From: JAGOBP01 sp046328575
GTDB taxonomy: Bacteria; Chloroflexota; Anaerolineae; Fen-1058
NCBI GenBank assembly: GCA_046328575.1
Contig: JAXLWI010000009.1
Coordinates: forward strand, 1-64,000
Length of the DNA: 64,000 nucleotides
Direction of reading: 5' to 3'
Positions within the stretch are counted from its first letter, which is position 1; every line of letters begins with the position of its first letter. Position numbers and translations under genes: made by a program. The notes beneath the pieces were generated by a model. The model saw nothing but the letters and a program-made list of their open reading frames with translations. It was not told the DNA's origin and made no database searches. Below, in pieces: positions 34,067 through 42,520 of the stretch.

Positions 34067-34171
34067 CGTAATCCTCGACTTTGCTGCCTCATTCTTACTA
34101 ACCTGATCTTAGCACGGCTGGCAGACTCGCGCGGCAGGCGCGGCTATCATCCGGCTCAGTTATCGAAACAA

Positions 34172-34202
34172 AAAGTCTTTCTGCTCAGCACAGAAAGACT
34201 TT
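34172..34202 (-). terminator. Terminator of the DedA-family gene
   Basis: Perfect 12-bp stem AAAGTCTTTCTG/CAGAAAGACTTT with a 7-base loop. On the minus strand it is followed by TTGTTT. It starts 35 bases after the DedA-family stop. Its A/T-rich ends could also terminate plus-strand readthrough. Confidence 0.8.
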
Positions 34203-34237
34203 ACGCGCCTCAGACGCTAAGTGAATCGGGGGGTGTC

Positions 34238-34912
34238 CTACTCGGCTTCTGCGCCTTCCACACCCGCCTTGGCATGCTGCATTTCACGCCGGGCTTTCAC
34301 GGCTTCGATCACCGCCGGAACCAGCGAAATGAGAATAATGGCGATGATGACCAGTTCAAAGTTATGCTGCACAAAAGGAATATTGCCAAAGAAGTAGCCC
34401 AGCGCGGTGAAAAGTCCCACCCAGGTGATGCCACCGATCACGTTCCAACGAATAAAGAAACCGTAGGGCATTTGGCTGACGCCGGCGACGAAGGGCGTAA
34501 ACGTGCGCACAATCGGCACAAAACGTGCTAAAAATATCGTTCGACCGCCGTGTTTGGCGAAAAAGTTGTGCGTGCGCTGCATGTATTCCTTCTTGATCCA
34601 ACGCACTTCGCCCGTGTACGCTTTAGCCCCGATACGATGACCAATCCAGTAATTGACGGTATCGCCTGCAATTGCTGCAATGGACAGCAGAGTGAAGATC
34701 AACCACGGATCGAGCGCGCCGCGTGCCGCAAAGGTGGCAGCCGCAAAGATCAGCGAATCTCCTGGCAGAAACGGCGTCACCACCAGACCAGTTTCCATGA
34801 AGATGATGACAAACAATACTACCAGCGTCCAGCCGCCATAGCGGGTAATGATGTCGCTCAGGTACACGTCGACGTGCAGAACAAAATCGATGATTTGCGA
34901 GATGAAATCCAT
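34238..34912 (-). CDS. DedA-family (SNARE-associated) membrane protein
   Basis: The 224-residue integral membrane protein carries the DedA/VTT pattern: FMETGLVVTPFLPGDSLIFAAATFAARG, AGDTVNYWIGHRIG, FFAKHGGRTIFLARFVPIVRTFTPFVAG and a C-terminal hydrophobic helix. The charged Glu-Asp and the Arg/Phe-rich motif are the conserved residues of this family, linked to lipid scrambling (for example undecaprenyl-phosphate or phospholipid carriers) and proton-dependent transport. I chose ATG 34912 (MDFISQ). AGGAG lies about 14 bases upstream, longer than usual; an upstream frame to 34975 is hydrophilic and unlike the family. It is followed by a strong terminator. Confidence 0.92.
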   Translation of the reverse strand: MDFISQIIDFVLHVDVYLSDIITRYGGWTLVVLFVIIFMETGLVVTPFLPGDSLIFAAATFAARGALDPWLIFTLLSIAAIAGDTVNYWIGHRIGAKAYTGEVRWIKKEYMQRTHNFFAKHGGRTIFLARFVPIVRTFTPFVAGVSQMPYGFFIRWNVIGGITWVGLFTALGYFFGNIPFVQHNFELVIIAIILISLVPAVIEAVKARREMQHAKAGVEGAEAE

Positions 34913-35132
34913 GGGTCTGTTATTTTCTCCTAACCAATTCGCCGCGCGTGTAATAAGCCAGCCTGCGGCGTGCAACGAACGTCTATTGTAGCCAGCCTAG
35001 CCGCGCTTGGCAAGCCCGAAATTACGTACCACGGCACAATCGGCGGGCGGACCGTTCCGAAGCACGCCCTGGGCATAAACGCAAAAGCCTGACCTGTTAC
35101 ATCTATCCGATAAATCACCGATATTCGTTAGG

Positions 35133-35160
35133 TTACCACGCGCGAGCCTGGTGCTAGAAT
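35133..35160 (+). promoter_or_regulatory. Promoter of the NarL-type two-component genes
   Basis: TTACCA, 16-bp spacer, then TGC-TAGAAT (extended -10 at 35155-35160), about 30 bases before ATG 35190. A possible GTG start at 35151 would lie in this promoter. Confidence 0.4.
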
Positions 35161-35189
35161 CTCCACCATCACCCCTGGGCGAGGCCGAC

Positions 35190-37130
35190 ATGAAGCACCC
35201 GGCATATTCATCGCTCGTTATTGCACTGTTGCTGTTCCTCAACCAAATACTTGCGCCAACACAGGTCGCGCCCGATCGTACGTCGCCTTTCCTCGGCAGC
35301 GGAGCGCACTTTAACCACCTCGCCTGGACGATGGACCTCTCTCAAAACACAGAGCTAGTTCTAAGGCAAGGTCACGGCGGAAAGCCAGGGATGAACAGAG
35401 CGTCAACTGACAGTGAGCTCTTCTGGCAGACCGTTTGGGTTAGCGTGCTGGGCGTGCTGGTGCTGATTAGTCTGTTGGCTGTGGGCTTTCGGTGGCGCGT
35501 GCATTCGATCGAGACGGCCACGCGCCGCTTGGAAACGCTAGTGGCCGAACGCACGCGTGAGTTGCTCGAATCCAAACACCAGTTGGAGATCGAAATCGAG
35601 CAGCGCATCTACGCCGAAACCGAGCTGGCGAAGCGCGCAGAACAAGAGCTGCACCAATCGGAAGAGCGGTTTCGAGCGGCCTTTGAGAGTTCGGCCATCG
35701 GCATGGCCTTGATGACCATCGACGGGCATTTTGTCAAAGCCAATGCAGCTATTCGAAAAATGTCCGGCTACACTGATGCGGAACTGGGACACCTCACAGC
35801 CGATGATATCGTCTGGCCGGAAGATCGAGCGGTGGGGCTGGAGTTGTTTGCGGAGATTATGGCGGGGCAGCGTGATTACTACCAGGTAGAGCGGCGCTAT
35901 GTGCGCAAGAATGGCGACCTATTCTGGACGCGCTTGACCCTTTCGGCGATGGAAGACACGACCGGTCGCCCCATCTATCTTATAGCGCTGGTCGAAGACA
36001 TCGACGAACAAAAACGCACCTTGCTGGAATTGCGCAAATCGGAGGCGCGCTTTCAGGCTGTGTTTGAGAATGCTGCGGTAGGCATCGTTTTGATCAGCCT
36101 CGACGGGCGCGTGCTGGCCATGAACCCAACGACGGAACAGATCTGCGGCTACAGTCTGGCCGAACTCACCAGCACCAACCCGCTGGATTTGGCCTTCGCC
36201 GAAGATCGCGGCGCAGACACGGGCCTATTCCAGGAGTTGATCTCGGGGCAACGCGACTTCTATGTAGTGGAGATGCGGTTTCATCGCAAGACACATGGTT
36301 TGGGTTGGGTGCGCATCAACTATTCGCTGGTGCGCGATCCAGACGGTCAGCCCGATTATTTGATTGCGCTGCTCGAGAACATCGACGAGGAGAAGCGCGC
36401 GGCTGAAAAATTGGCCGAGCAAGAAGCAGAATATCGCCGCGCCCTGGAACAGCGCATTACAGAACGCACCGAGGAACTCAAGCAAGCCAATCAGTTGCTC
36501 CAGCAGCAAGCCGCACAAGAAGCCGTCAACAGCGAGCGTACACGTCTGGCGCGTGATTTGCACGATGCCGTGACGCAAACCCTGTTCTCAGCCAGCCTCA
36601 TCGCCGAGGTGCTGCCGGAACTATGGGATCTGAATCAAAGCGAAGCGCGCCGCCGCGTGGAAGAACTGCGTCAATTGACGCGCGGTGCGTTGGCCGAAAT
36701 GCGCATGCTGCTGGTTGAACTGCGTCCGAACGCGCTAGTGGAAGTTCCCCTGCCCGATTTGCTACGCCAACTTACCGAGGCATTTACTGGCCGAGCGCGT
36801 TTGCCTATCCAGTTGAACGTGGACGGTCACTATGTGCTGCCGCCCGATGTGCAGCTGGCGTTGTATCGCATTACGCAAGAGGCCCTAAACAACATCGTCA
36901 AGCACGCTCACGCTTCGCAAGTGATAGTCACGCTGCGGCTGACCGACCGGGTGCGATTGTCGATCGTGGATAACGGCGGTGGCTTTGATCCGGCGGTGGT
37001 TCCACCCGATCATTTGGGCTTGCAGATCATGCGCGAGCGGGCCGCGTCCATCGACGCGACCTTCGCGGTGTACAGTGCGCCGGGCGAAGGCACCCAGATT
37101 ACGGTGACATGGAGCGCACCACTGAGTTAG
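35190..37130 (+). CDS. NarL-type PAS sensor histidine kinase
   Basis: The 646-residue kinase has an N-terminal hydrophobic segment (~8-22), about 55 extracytoplasmic residues and a second helix (~80-102, VWVSVLGVLVLISLLAVGF). A coiled coil, two PAS domains (~150-265, 275-395) and another coiled coil follow. The kinase part is HisKA_3: His458 in RLARDLHDAVTQTLFSASL, then an ATPase domain with DNGGGF and GLQIMRERAASI. ATG 35190 is preferred because of GAGG upstream and the overlapping promoter. The cognate LuxR-type regulator begins 11 bases after the stop. The two PAS domains suggest sensing of redox, gas or a small ligand. Confidence 0.93.
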   Translation: MKHPAYSSLVIALLLFLNQILAPTQVAPDRTSPFLGSGAHFNHLAWTMDLSQNTELVLRQGHGGKPGMNRASTDSELFWQTVWVSVLGVLVLISLLAVGFRWRVHSIETATRRLETLVAERTRELLESKHQLEIEIEQRIYAETELAKRAEQELHQSEERFRAAFESSAIGMALMTIDGHFVKANAAIRKMSGYTDAELGHLTADDIVWPEDRAVGLELFAEIMAGQRDYYQVERRYVRKNGDLFWTRLTLSAMEDTTGRPIYLIALVEDIDEQKRTLLELRKSEARFQAVFENAAVGIVLISLDGRVLAMNPTTEQICGYSLAELTSTNPLDLAFAEDRGADTGLFQELISGQRDFYVVEMRFHRKTHGLGWVRINYSLVRDPDGQPDYLIALLENIDEEKRAAEKLAEQEAEYRRALEQRITERTEELKQANQLLQQQAAQEAVNSERTRLARDLHDAVTQTLFSASLIAEVLPELWDLNQSEARRRVEELRQLTRGALAEMRMLLVELRPNALVEVPLPDLLRQLTEAFTGRARLPIQLNVDGHYVLPPDVQLALYRITQEALNNIVKHAHASQVIVTLRLTDRVRLSIVDNGGGFDPAVVPPDHLGLQIMRERAASIDATFAVYSAPGEGTQITVTWSAPLS

Positions 37131-37141
37131 GAGCACAGGCT

Positions 37142-37777
37142 ATGTCCAATCAAGCGCGAATTCGAGTGATGATTGTAGATGATCATGCCGTGGTGCGCAG
37201 CGGACTGACGACCTTTCTGCTGGCAGTGCCTGATCTGGAACTGGCCGGCGAAGCGGAGACCGGCGAGCAAGCCATACTGCGCTGCGGCTTGCTAAAACCC
37301 GATGTGATCTTGATGGATCTGATGCTGCCGGGCACCAGCGGCGTCACGGCTACACGCCGCATTCTGGCGCAGTACCCCGCCGTTCGCATCATCGCGCTGA
37401 CCAGCTTTCCCGACGACAGCCTGGTGCAGGAAGCCTTGCAGGCAGGCGCCATTGGGTATCTGATGAAAAATGTTTCTGCGCGCGAATTAACCGAGGCGAT
37501 TCGTGCGGCGTATGCAGGCAAGATGACACTGTCGCCGGAAGCAGCACAGGCGTTGGTGCATGCGACTACGCACAAGATCGAGGTCGCCGAGCTAAGCAAT
37601 CGGGAGCGCGAAGTCCTGAGGCTGATGGTTGAAGGCCTGAATAATACGGAAATCGCCGAACGCTTGACCATCAGCCAATCCACCGTGAAGTACCACATTG
37701 GTAACCTATTTACCAAGCTGCAAGTGGACAATCGTGTGGCGGCCGTAGCTGTCGCCTTGCAGAAGAAACTGGTTTAG
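37142..37777 (+). CDS. NarL/LuxR-family response regulator
   Basis: The 211-residue protein is a receiver (Asp13/Asp14, phospho-acceptor Asp59 in ILMDLMLPG, Lys in YLMKNVSA) plus a LuxR-type helix-turn-helix (~145-205, LSNREREVLRLMVEGLNNTE..TVKYHIGNLFTKL). All active-site residues are present. ATG 37142 follows AGGAGCACAGGCT and lies 11 bases after the HisKA_3 kinase, so the two form a standard pair. Targets are unknown. A 14-bp palindrome at 37789 just downstream of its stop may be one of its sites. Confidence 0.95.
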   Translation: MSNQARIRVMIVDDHAVVRSGLTTFLLAVPDLELAGEAETGEQAILRCGLLKPDVILMDLMLPGTSGVTATRRILAQYPAVRIIALTSFPDDSLVQEALQAGAIGYLMKNVSARELTEAIRAAYAGKMTLSPEAAQALVHATTHKIEVAELSNREREVLRLMVEGLNNTEIAERLTISQSTVKYHIGNLFTKLQVDNRVAAVAVALQKKLV

Positions 37778-37788
37778 ATCTGCACACT

Positions 37789-37802
37789 TGTCCAGTTGGA
37801 CA
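37789..37802. promoter_or_regulatory. Palindrome between regulator and lone receiver
   Basis: TGTCCAGTTGGACA: perfect 6-bp arms around two bases, in the 95-base gap before the stand-alone receiver gene. It is a possible operator for that gene. Confidence 0.4.
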
Positions 37803-37872
37803 GTCTGAAATTGACTACACGGTTCGGGACAAAACCTCGGCACGCGCGTATGCTATAGGCGGGGTACTGAGG

Positions 37873-38226
37873 ATGAAACGCTGCTTGCTGGCTGACGACA
37901 ACCCCGATATGCGCTCGGCCTTGCGTCTGGTGTTGAGGACTCGTTTCGAGTCAATCGACGTGAGCGAAGTTGGCGATCAAGTTCAGCTGCTCGATCGGCT
38001 GGCGGCAACCACGCCGGATTATCTGATTCTCGATTGGGATTTGCCCGGCCGCGAAACTGTTTCGCTCGAACGCTTACGACAGATCGCGCCCCAAATGTGC
38101 ATCATCGTGACCAGTGCGCGCCCCGAAGCCGCCGCCGAGGCACTGGCCGCCCGCGCCGATGCCTTTGTCGCCCAGACCGATTCGCCGTGTGCACTGTTGG
38201 GTTTGTTACAACGACTAGAGGCTTGA
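37873..38226 (+). CDS. Stand-alone receiver-domain protein
   Basis: The 117-residue protein is a single CheY-like receiver with acidic pair Asp8/Asp9 and phospho-acceptor Asp54 (LILDWDLPG). The usual conserved lysine before the last loop is replaced by Gln (FVAQTDSP, where relatives have K-T or K-P). It has no output domain. It follows the NarL-type pair on the same strand after 95 bases and may act as a phosphate sink or protein-interaction switch for that kinase (inference). Loss of the lysine often alters activation or dephosphorylation. The ribosome site is weak. Confidence 0.88.
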   Translation: MKRCLLADDNPDMRSALRLVLRTRFESIDVSEVGDQVQLLDRLAATTPDYLILDWDLPGRETVSLERLRQIAPQMCIIVTSARPEAAAEALAARADAFVAQTDSPCALLGLLQRLEA

Positions 38227-38351
38227 TCGCCAAGGAGGATAGAGCCATTAACTCGACAACTGCTATCGAGACGAGCGACTGAAAAAGTGCTCAAGATTTT
38301 GCGCGAGGATGATCGAGCGGGCTCACGTAACCTGGCTTTAAGGAGGGCCAC

Positions 38352-38801
38352 ATGAACGACCAATCACCGCTTAGTTCGCCGCAATCCGAACCACTCACGC
38401 GACGCGAGGAACGGCAGAAGCGCCGCGAAGCACGTCAAGCCTCACTGGCCGATCCCAGCCGAGGCGGTGCCTGGGTGGCCGGCCTGCTTCTCATCGTGTT
38501 GGGCGGCGCCTTTCTGCTGCAAAACGCAGGAGTATTCACCATTCCGTTGACCAATTGGTGGGCATTGTTTATCATGATACCTGCCGTTGGCGCCTTTGAC
38601 ACCGCCGGACGAATGTATCGGAACGCGGGCAACCATCTGACCGCGCCCGCGCGCAGTTCGCTGTTCATCGGGTTGATTCTCACACTCGTGACTCTGTCGT
38701 TTCTGTTCAATCTCAGTTGGACTGTCTTCGGGCCAGTGTTGCTTATCTTGACCGGGGTTGGTCTGGCCGCTAATGCGATGCTGCCCGACAAAAAGGAGTA
38801 G
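38352..38801 (+). CDS. Small membrane protein, DUF5668/LiaF-TM-like
   Basis: The 149-residue protein has a highly charged N-terminal 35 residues (RREERQKRREARQ) and then a hydrophobic block with about four helices: GGAWVAGLLLIVLGGAFLLQ, NWWALFIMIPAVGAF, SLFIGLILTLVTLSFLF and FGPVLLILTGVGLA. The repeated G..L(I/L)LGG..LL..N and W..(L/F)..P pattern is that of the membrane part of LiaF/DUF5668 proteins, some of which sense cell-envelope stress. A strong AAGGAGG lies before ATG 38352. No LiaRS-like pair is adjacent except the NarL-type pair upstream, with which it might be functionally linked. Confidence 0.78.
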   Translation: MNDQSPLSSPQSEPLTRREERQKRREARQASLADPSRGGAWVAGLLLIVLGGAFLLQNAGVFTIPLTNWWALFIMIPAVGAFDTAGRMYRNAGNHLTAPARSSLFIGLILTLVTLSFLFNLSWTVFGPVLLILTGVGLAANAMLPDKKE

Positions 38802-38838
38802 CGCCCGATAGCCACGTCATCGCTGCGCAGGTGTGAAA

Positions 38839-38870
38839 AACCGATCGGCCCAGATACACCCCGATCGGTT
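38839..38870. other. Hairpin built from two CCGATCGG octamers
   Basis: AACCGATCGG and CCGATCGGTT pair perfectly over a 12-base loop. On the minus strand the stem is followed by TTTTT, terminator-like, yet no minus-strand gene ends here. It lies 3' of the LiaF-TM-like gene and 39 bases before the TMEM175-like gene. Confidence 0.5.
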
Positions 38871-38908
38871 CAGCGTCAGAGATCGCAGTTGAAGGTCGAA
38901 AATCATCT

Positions 38909-39538
38909 ATGAAAAAGCGAGAGGAAGATTCGCCTGAGGCGCTTCAGATGGAGCGCCTTCTCTTCTTTAGCGACGCCGTCTTTGCGATTGCCATCACGCT
39001 GCTGGCGATAGAGTTGAAAGTACCCGAGTTGGACGGCGCGCTGGCCGCTGAAGAACTCCCGCAAGCCGTGGACCATCTGTGGCCGCAGTTCATCAGCTTT
39101 GCGATCAGTTTTCTGGTGGTCGCGCTGTTCTGGACCAGTCATCATCGGGTGTTTGGCATCATCCAGCACTTCGATCACCGCCTGATCTGGCTCAATTTAC
39201 TGCTGCTGTTTGGCATCGCGTTTCTGCCCTTCCCCACAGCGATGTTAGGCAAATACGGCGATACCCGCTACGCGATGATCTTCTATGCGGCGACGGTCGG
39301 CGCGATCGGTTTGGTGTGGACTGGAATCTGGGTGTATGCCAGCCGTGATCATCGTTTGATCGATCCGCATTACCCGGCGGCCGATATTCGCAGGTACACC
39401 CTTACCACCTTAGCCACGCCGGGGGTGTTTCTGCTATCGATGCCGTTCACACTGATCAATCCGAGCGCGCCACGCCTCTTGTGGGCGCTGCTGGCCTTAT
39501 CGGTCGTGATCTTTCCCTATCGGTTGCGCAAGACGTGA
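38909..39538 (+). CDS. TMEM175/DUF1211-family potassium channel-like protein
   Basis: The 209-residue membrane protein has the family hallmark RLLFFSDAVFAIAITLLAIEL in helix 1 (FSD motif) and six predicted helices, with HLWPQFISFAISFLVVALFW as helix 2. Bacterial relatives form tetrameric potassium channels, and this role is likely here. ATG 38909 has only a distant GAAGG. An alternative start at 38948 (MERLLFFSD) has GAGG eight bases upstream and begins right at the motif, so the true N-terminus may be 13 residues shorter. It stands between two other small membrane-protein genes on the same strand. Confidence 0.87.
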   Translation: MKKREEDSPEALQMERLLFFSDAVFAIAITLLAIELKVPELDGALAAEELPQAVDHLWPQFISFAISFLVVALFWTSHHRVFGIIQHFDHRLIWLNLLLLFGIAFLPFPTAMLGKYGDTRYAMIFYAATVGAIGLVWTGIWVYASRDHRLIDPHYPAADIRRYTLTTLATPGVFLLSMPFTLINPSAPRLLWALLALSVVIFPYRLRKT

Positions 39539-39611
39539 GGAACAATCGGGCAAGAGGAAAACCAACGCAGAGTCGTTATCGTTCGTACAATTCAATCCTT
39601 GAGGAACCAAC

Positions 39612-40442
39612 ATGCAAACGTGGATACGCAAACATCAGCTGCTAGTCTTCTTTGTCATTACCTACATCTTCGCGTATGTGCCGCTGTATGGGCACATCTT
39701 CGTGACGACCGATCAGCCGCTGACGGCGTGGTCGCTGGTCTGGTTCTTGAACGTGTTCAGCCCCACTATCGGTGCCGTGATCGTCGCGTGGTTGGTCGGT
39801 GGCGGCGCCGAAGTGAAGCGGTTGTTGTCCGGTTTCACTCGTTGGCGCGTTCACGTTCGCTGGTATCTGGCCGCCGCGTTCTTGATGCTGGGACCGTTAG
39901 TGATCGCCGCCATCTACATCGCGTTGGGTAATCCGTCGACTGGTTTGCAGCCCGGCGTGACTTTGCCAATGTTATTGGGCATTGTGGTGACACAACTCTT
40001 TTCTGGTCCTATTTCAGAAGAAGCGGGGTGGCGCGGATTCGCTTTGCCTCGTTTGCAGGCCAAACACAACGCCTTAGTGTCGAGTTTGATCCTCGGCGTT
40101 ATCTGGACGTTCTGGCATCTGCCGCTCTACTTCGTCAGCGGCTCATCCCAGCGCGGCATTCCCTTTCCGATCTATCTGGTGCTGATTTGCACGCTGACGC
40201 TGTATATCACGTGGATTTATAATAATTCACGCGGCAGTCTGATTCTGACCACGCTGGCGCACGCGTCATTCAACTTGACCGGCGTATTCATCACGGGCAC
40301 GATCGGTTTGATGCCGCCGATGGCGTTTTACATGACCATCGGCCCGCTGTTCTTCGCGTGCATCCTCGTCGTCGTAATTGGCTTTGGACCGAGGTACTTC
40401 TCAAAGAAACCAGCGGCTGAGTTGCCTTTCCAACGAATCTGA
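39612..40442 (+). CDS. CPBP-family intramembrane metalloprotease
   Basis: The 276-residue protein has about eight hydrophobic segments and the Abi/CPBP (CAAX protease-like) active-site motifs. These are Glu136-Glu137-x3-Arg141 in SEEAGWRGFALPRLQ and His169 in TFWHLPLYF, plus a late Asn/His-containing helix (LAHASFNLTGVF). Such proteins are Rce1-like membrane proteases; bacterial members act in peptide modification, immunity or regulation. GAGGAACC precedes ATG 39612. It lies just upstream of an isoprenoid-synthase-fold gene (71-base gap), which is worth noting because Rce1-type enzymes act on prenylated substrates in eukaryotes; a link here is speculative. Confidence 0.92.
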   Translation: MQTWIRKHQLLVFFVITYIFAYVPLYGHIFVTTDQPLTAWSLVWFLNVFSPTIGAVIVAWLVGGGAEVKRLLSGFTRWRVHVRWYLAAAFLMLGPLVIAAIYIALGNPSTGLQPGVTLPMLLGIVVTQLFSGPISEEAGWRGFALPRLQAKHNALVSSLILGVIWTFWHLPLYFVSGSSQRGIPFPIYLVLICTLTLYITWIYNNSRGSLILTTLAHASFNLTGVFITGTIGLMPPMAFYMTIGPLFFACILVVVIGFGPRYFSKKPAAELPFQRI

Positions 40443-40512
40443 TTCAATCGATCAGCCGATCAACCAGTTGAAAGCACGGCCATGATGTCACATCAACCTG
40501 AGAAGGCAACCG

Positions 40513-41535
40513 ATGGATACAGATAAAGCCTTCGACAAGTTTGCCCCAACCATCCTGCAAGTCTATCACCGCAACACAGAAGCCTTCTGGTCGGCGGTGA
40601 TGGCGCCGTTCCTGGTCACCAACGTGTCGATGTTGGATTGGTTCCGCAACCTGCGCGTCGATTTCGGCTTGCTGTCGGCTTTTAGAGGGTTGGACACCGA
40701 AGCGCGTCAGACCCTGAAAGACTACGGCGCACCGCTCGGTCTTGATGTGACCGAATGGAAGAGCAATCGGCTGCAATACTTCAAAGATGCGTATCCGGTT
40801 TTTGCATTTCTGGCTGTATGGATGGATGAAGAGAACTTGCATGACCTCGTGGCTCAATTCGGCGACATCTTACGCGCAGGCGTGTTCGCCGTGGCGGGCT
40901 ACGGCATCCTCGATGAGAACGTCGACAGCGACTCACCCTCGCCCGTAGAAATTCTCACGGCGCAGGCCTTGTTGGCCGAATATGAAACGCTGGCGCTCAA
41001 CATCTTTGGCGTTACACCCGTCAACCTCGGCATCATGCACAAGATGCGGCGCTTATTCCTCGAAGCCGAAATCAAAGAGAAAGCGGCGCGTCACACAACC
41101 AGCCCTTATCAATTGGATAATCCCAAACAGTTGGGCGCTAAGGGCGCGAACTCAGTGACGCCTTACATGCTCAGTCTGGAACGACTGGGCCGCGCAGCAC
41201 AGATCGACGATTACTGGGAAGTGTTTCTGCTCTTCGGCGCTGCGATTCAGATGATCGACGATTGGGAAGATCTGGAAAAAGATTTGGCCGCTGGACATTA
41301 TTCATATGTGACATTGGGTTTCGACGGCTTGCACGGCGATCCGAAACACATTGCCCAAACGCTGCGTGCCGATCAAGCCCGCGTCCGAGCTACTTACGCG
41401 CGCAGCCAAGAGATGATCGCCCAAGCCCGATCGATTTTGACGCAGCTGAACGACTCGATGTTAGTCCGGCTGGTGGATGTCACCGATGCGCGCGTTGAGA
41501 CCTTCTTTCGTAAGAACTTGAAGATGCGAGTGTGA
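40513..41535 (+). CDS. Isoprenoid-synthase-fold protein of unknown product
   Basis: The 340-residue protein is mostly alpha-helical. Its clearest motif is QMIDDWEDLEKDLAAGHYSY (residues 246-265), with Asp249-Asp250-x2-Asp253 and Asp257. This is the metal-binding pattern of the second Asp-rich region of trans-prenyl transferases and related class I terpenoid enzymes. A weaker acidic stretch, LDENVDSD, lies near residue 138. There is no signal peptide. AGAAGG precedes the ATG. It is followed 15 bases later by a methyltransferase. It may make, cyclise or bind a prenyl diphosphate. The first DDxxD motif is not canonical, so it may be an inactive or novel member. Confidence 0.65.
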   Translation: MDTDKAFDKFAPTILQVYHRNTEAFWSAVMAPFLVTNVSMLDWFRNLRVDFGLLSAFRGLDTEARQTLKDYGAPLGLDVTEWKSNRLQYFKDAYPVFAFLAVWMDEENLHDLVAQFGDILRAGVFAVAGYGILDENVDSDSPSPVEILTAQALLAEYETLALNIFGVTPVNLGIMHKMRRLFLEAEIKEKAARHTTSPYQLDNPKQLGAKGANSVTPYMLSLERLGRAAQIDDYWEVFLLFGAAIQMIDDWEDLEKDLAAGHYSYVTLGFDGLHGDPKHIAQTLRADQARVRATYARSQEMIAQARSILTQLNDSMLVRLVDVTDARVETFFRKNLKMRV

Positions 41536-41550
41536 AGGCACAGGCCAACC

Positions 41551-42366
41551 ATGACTGATTCCAACCCCTACATTCGGAGTTTACTGGCTGCCGATCCACT
41601 GCGCGAGCCGACACTGCGCGCGATCATTCAGGCGTTGAATCTGCCAATGAGCAGTCGTGGCCTCGACGTAGGCTGCGGGATCGGCTTGCAAGCATTGTTG
41701 CTGGCCCAGTCGATTGGGCCACAGGGGCATGTCACTGGGTTGGACATCGATCTTGAACTGCTGGCTTACGGTGCTGGCCTCGCCAAAAACGTCGGATTGA
41801 CCGGACGGATTACCTTTCGACAAGGCGACATGCAGCAACTTCCCTTCGACGCTGCCACGTTCGATTGGGTGTGGAGCGCCGATTGTGTGGGCTATCCGAT
41901 CGGCGATCTGGCCCAACAATTGCCGGAGTTGGTGCGCGTGACCAAACCCGGTGGTCAGATTATTCTGCTGGCGTGGACGTCCCAGCAAGTGCTGCCAGGT
42001 TATCCGCTGCTGGAAGCGCAGTTGAATGCCACGTGTTCCAGTTACCAGCCATACTTAAAGGGCAAAGACCCTGAACTCCATTTTCTGCGGGCTGCACGCT
42101 GGTTTGAAGCAGCTGGGCTGCAACGCGTTACCGCCCGCACCTTCCTCGGCGAAGTGCAAGCGCCGCTCAGCGCAGGGGAACGCGGCGCGCTGACGGCGTT
42201 GTTCAAGATGTTGTGGGTAGAGCCATCCAATAGCGCGGACTCAGCCGCGTGGTCTGAGTATCAACGTGTATGTACGCCGGAATCGCCGGACTTTATCTTG
42301 AATGTGCCCGGTTACTATGCGTTTTTCACCTACACGGTGTTTCACGGGCAAGTGCCTCAGCGCTGA
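41551..42366 (+). CDS. Class I SAM-dependent methyltransferase
   Basis: The 271-residue protein has the Rossmann methyltransferase motifs: motif I LDVGCGIGLQALLLA (~38-52), acidic residue in VTGLDIDLELL, motif II GDMQQLPF, motif IV FDWVWSADCVGY and post-motif VTKPGGQIILLAW. The arrangement resembles UbiE/Coq5-type and small-molecule methyltransferases. It lies 15 bases after the isoprenoid-synthase-fold gene and ahead of a 31-residue membrane peptide and an alpha/beta hydrolase, so a prenyl-derived small molecule is a reasonable but unproven substrate. Cytoplasmic; no membrane segments. Confidence 0.9.
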   Translation: MTDSNPYIRSLLAADPLREPTLRAIIQALNLPMSSRGLDVGCGIGLQALLLAQSIGPQGHVTGLDIDLELLAYGAGLAKNVGLTGRITFRQGDMQQLPFDAATFDWVWSADCVGYPIGDLAQQLPELVRVTKPGGQIILLAWTSQQVLPGYPLLEAQLNATCSSYQPYLKGKDPELHFLRAARWFEAAGLQRVTARTFLGEVQAPLSAGERGALTALFKMLWVEPSNSADSAAWSEYQRVCTPESPDFILNVPGYYAFFTYTVFHGQVPQR

Positions 42367-42398
42367 ACCGACTAAAAATCAAATCGTTGAGGTCAAAC

Positions 42399-42494
42399 AT
42401 GAAACGCCGAGTGATCGTCATTGGCGGTGTCGTCGTCGCAGTGATCGTGATCGTGCTGGGCGCGCTGAAGACTGCGCAGTTGCCGTCAAAGTAA
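42399..42494 (+). CDS. 31-residue single-helix membrane peptide
   Basis: A very short gene with its own GAGG seven bases before the ATG. The product is a basic start (MKRR), about 20 almost purely aliphatic residues (VIVIGGVVVAVIVIVLGAL) and a short polar tail (KTAQLPSK). This is typical of a small N-in membrane peptide. It lies 32 bases after the methyltransferase and 26 before the alpha/beta hydrolase, on the same strand, so it is probably part of the operon. It may assist a membrane partner; no family is recognised. Confidence 0.62.
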   Translation: MKRRVIVIGGVVVAVIVIVLGALKTAQLPSK

Positions 42495-42520
42495 AACCAT
42501 CCCATTCTTAGGATTAGGTC

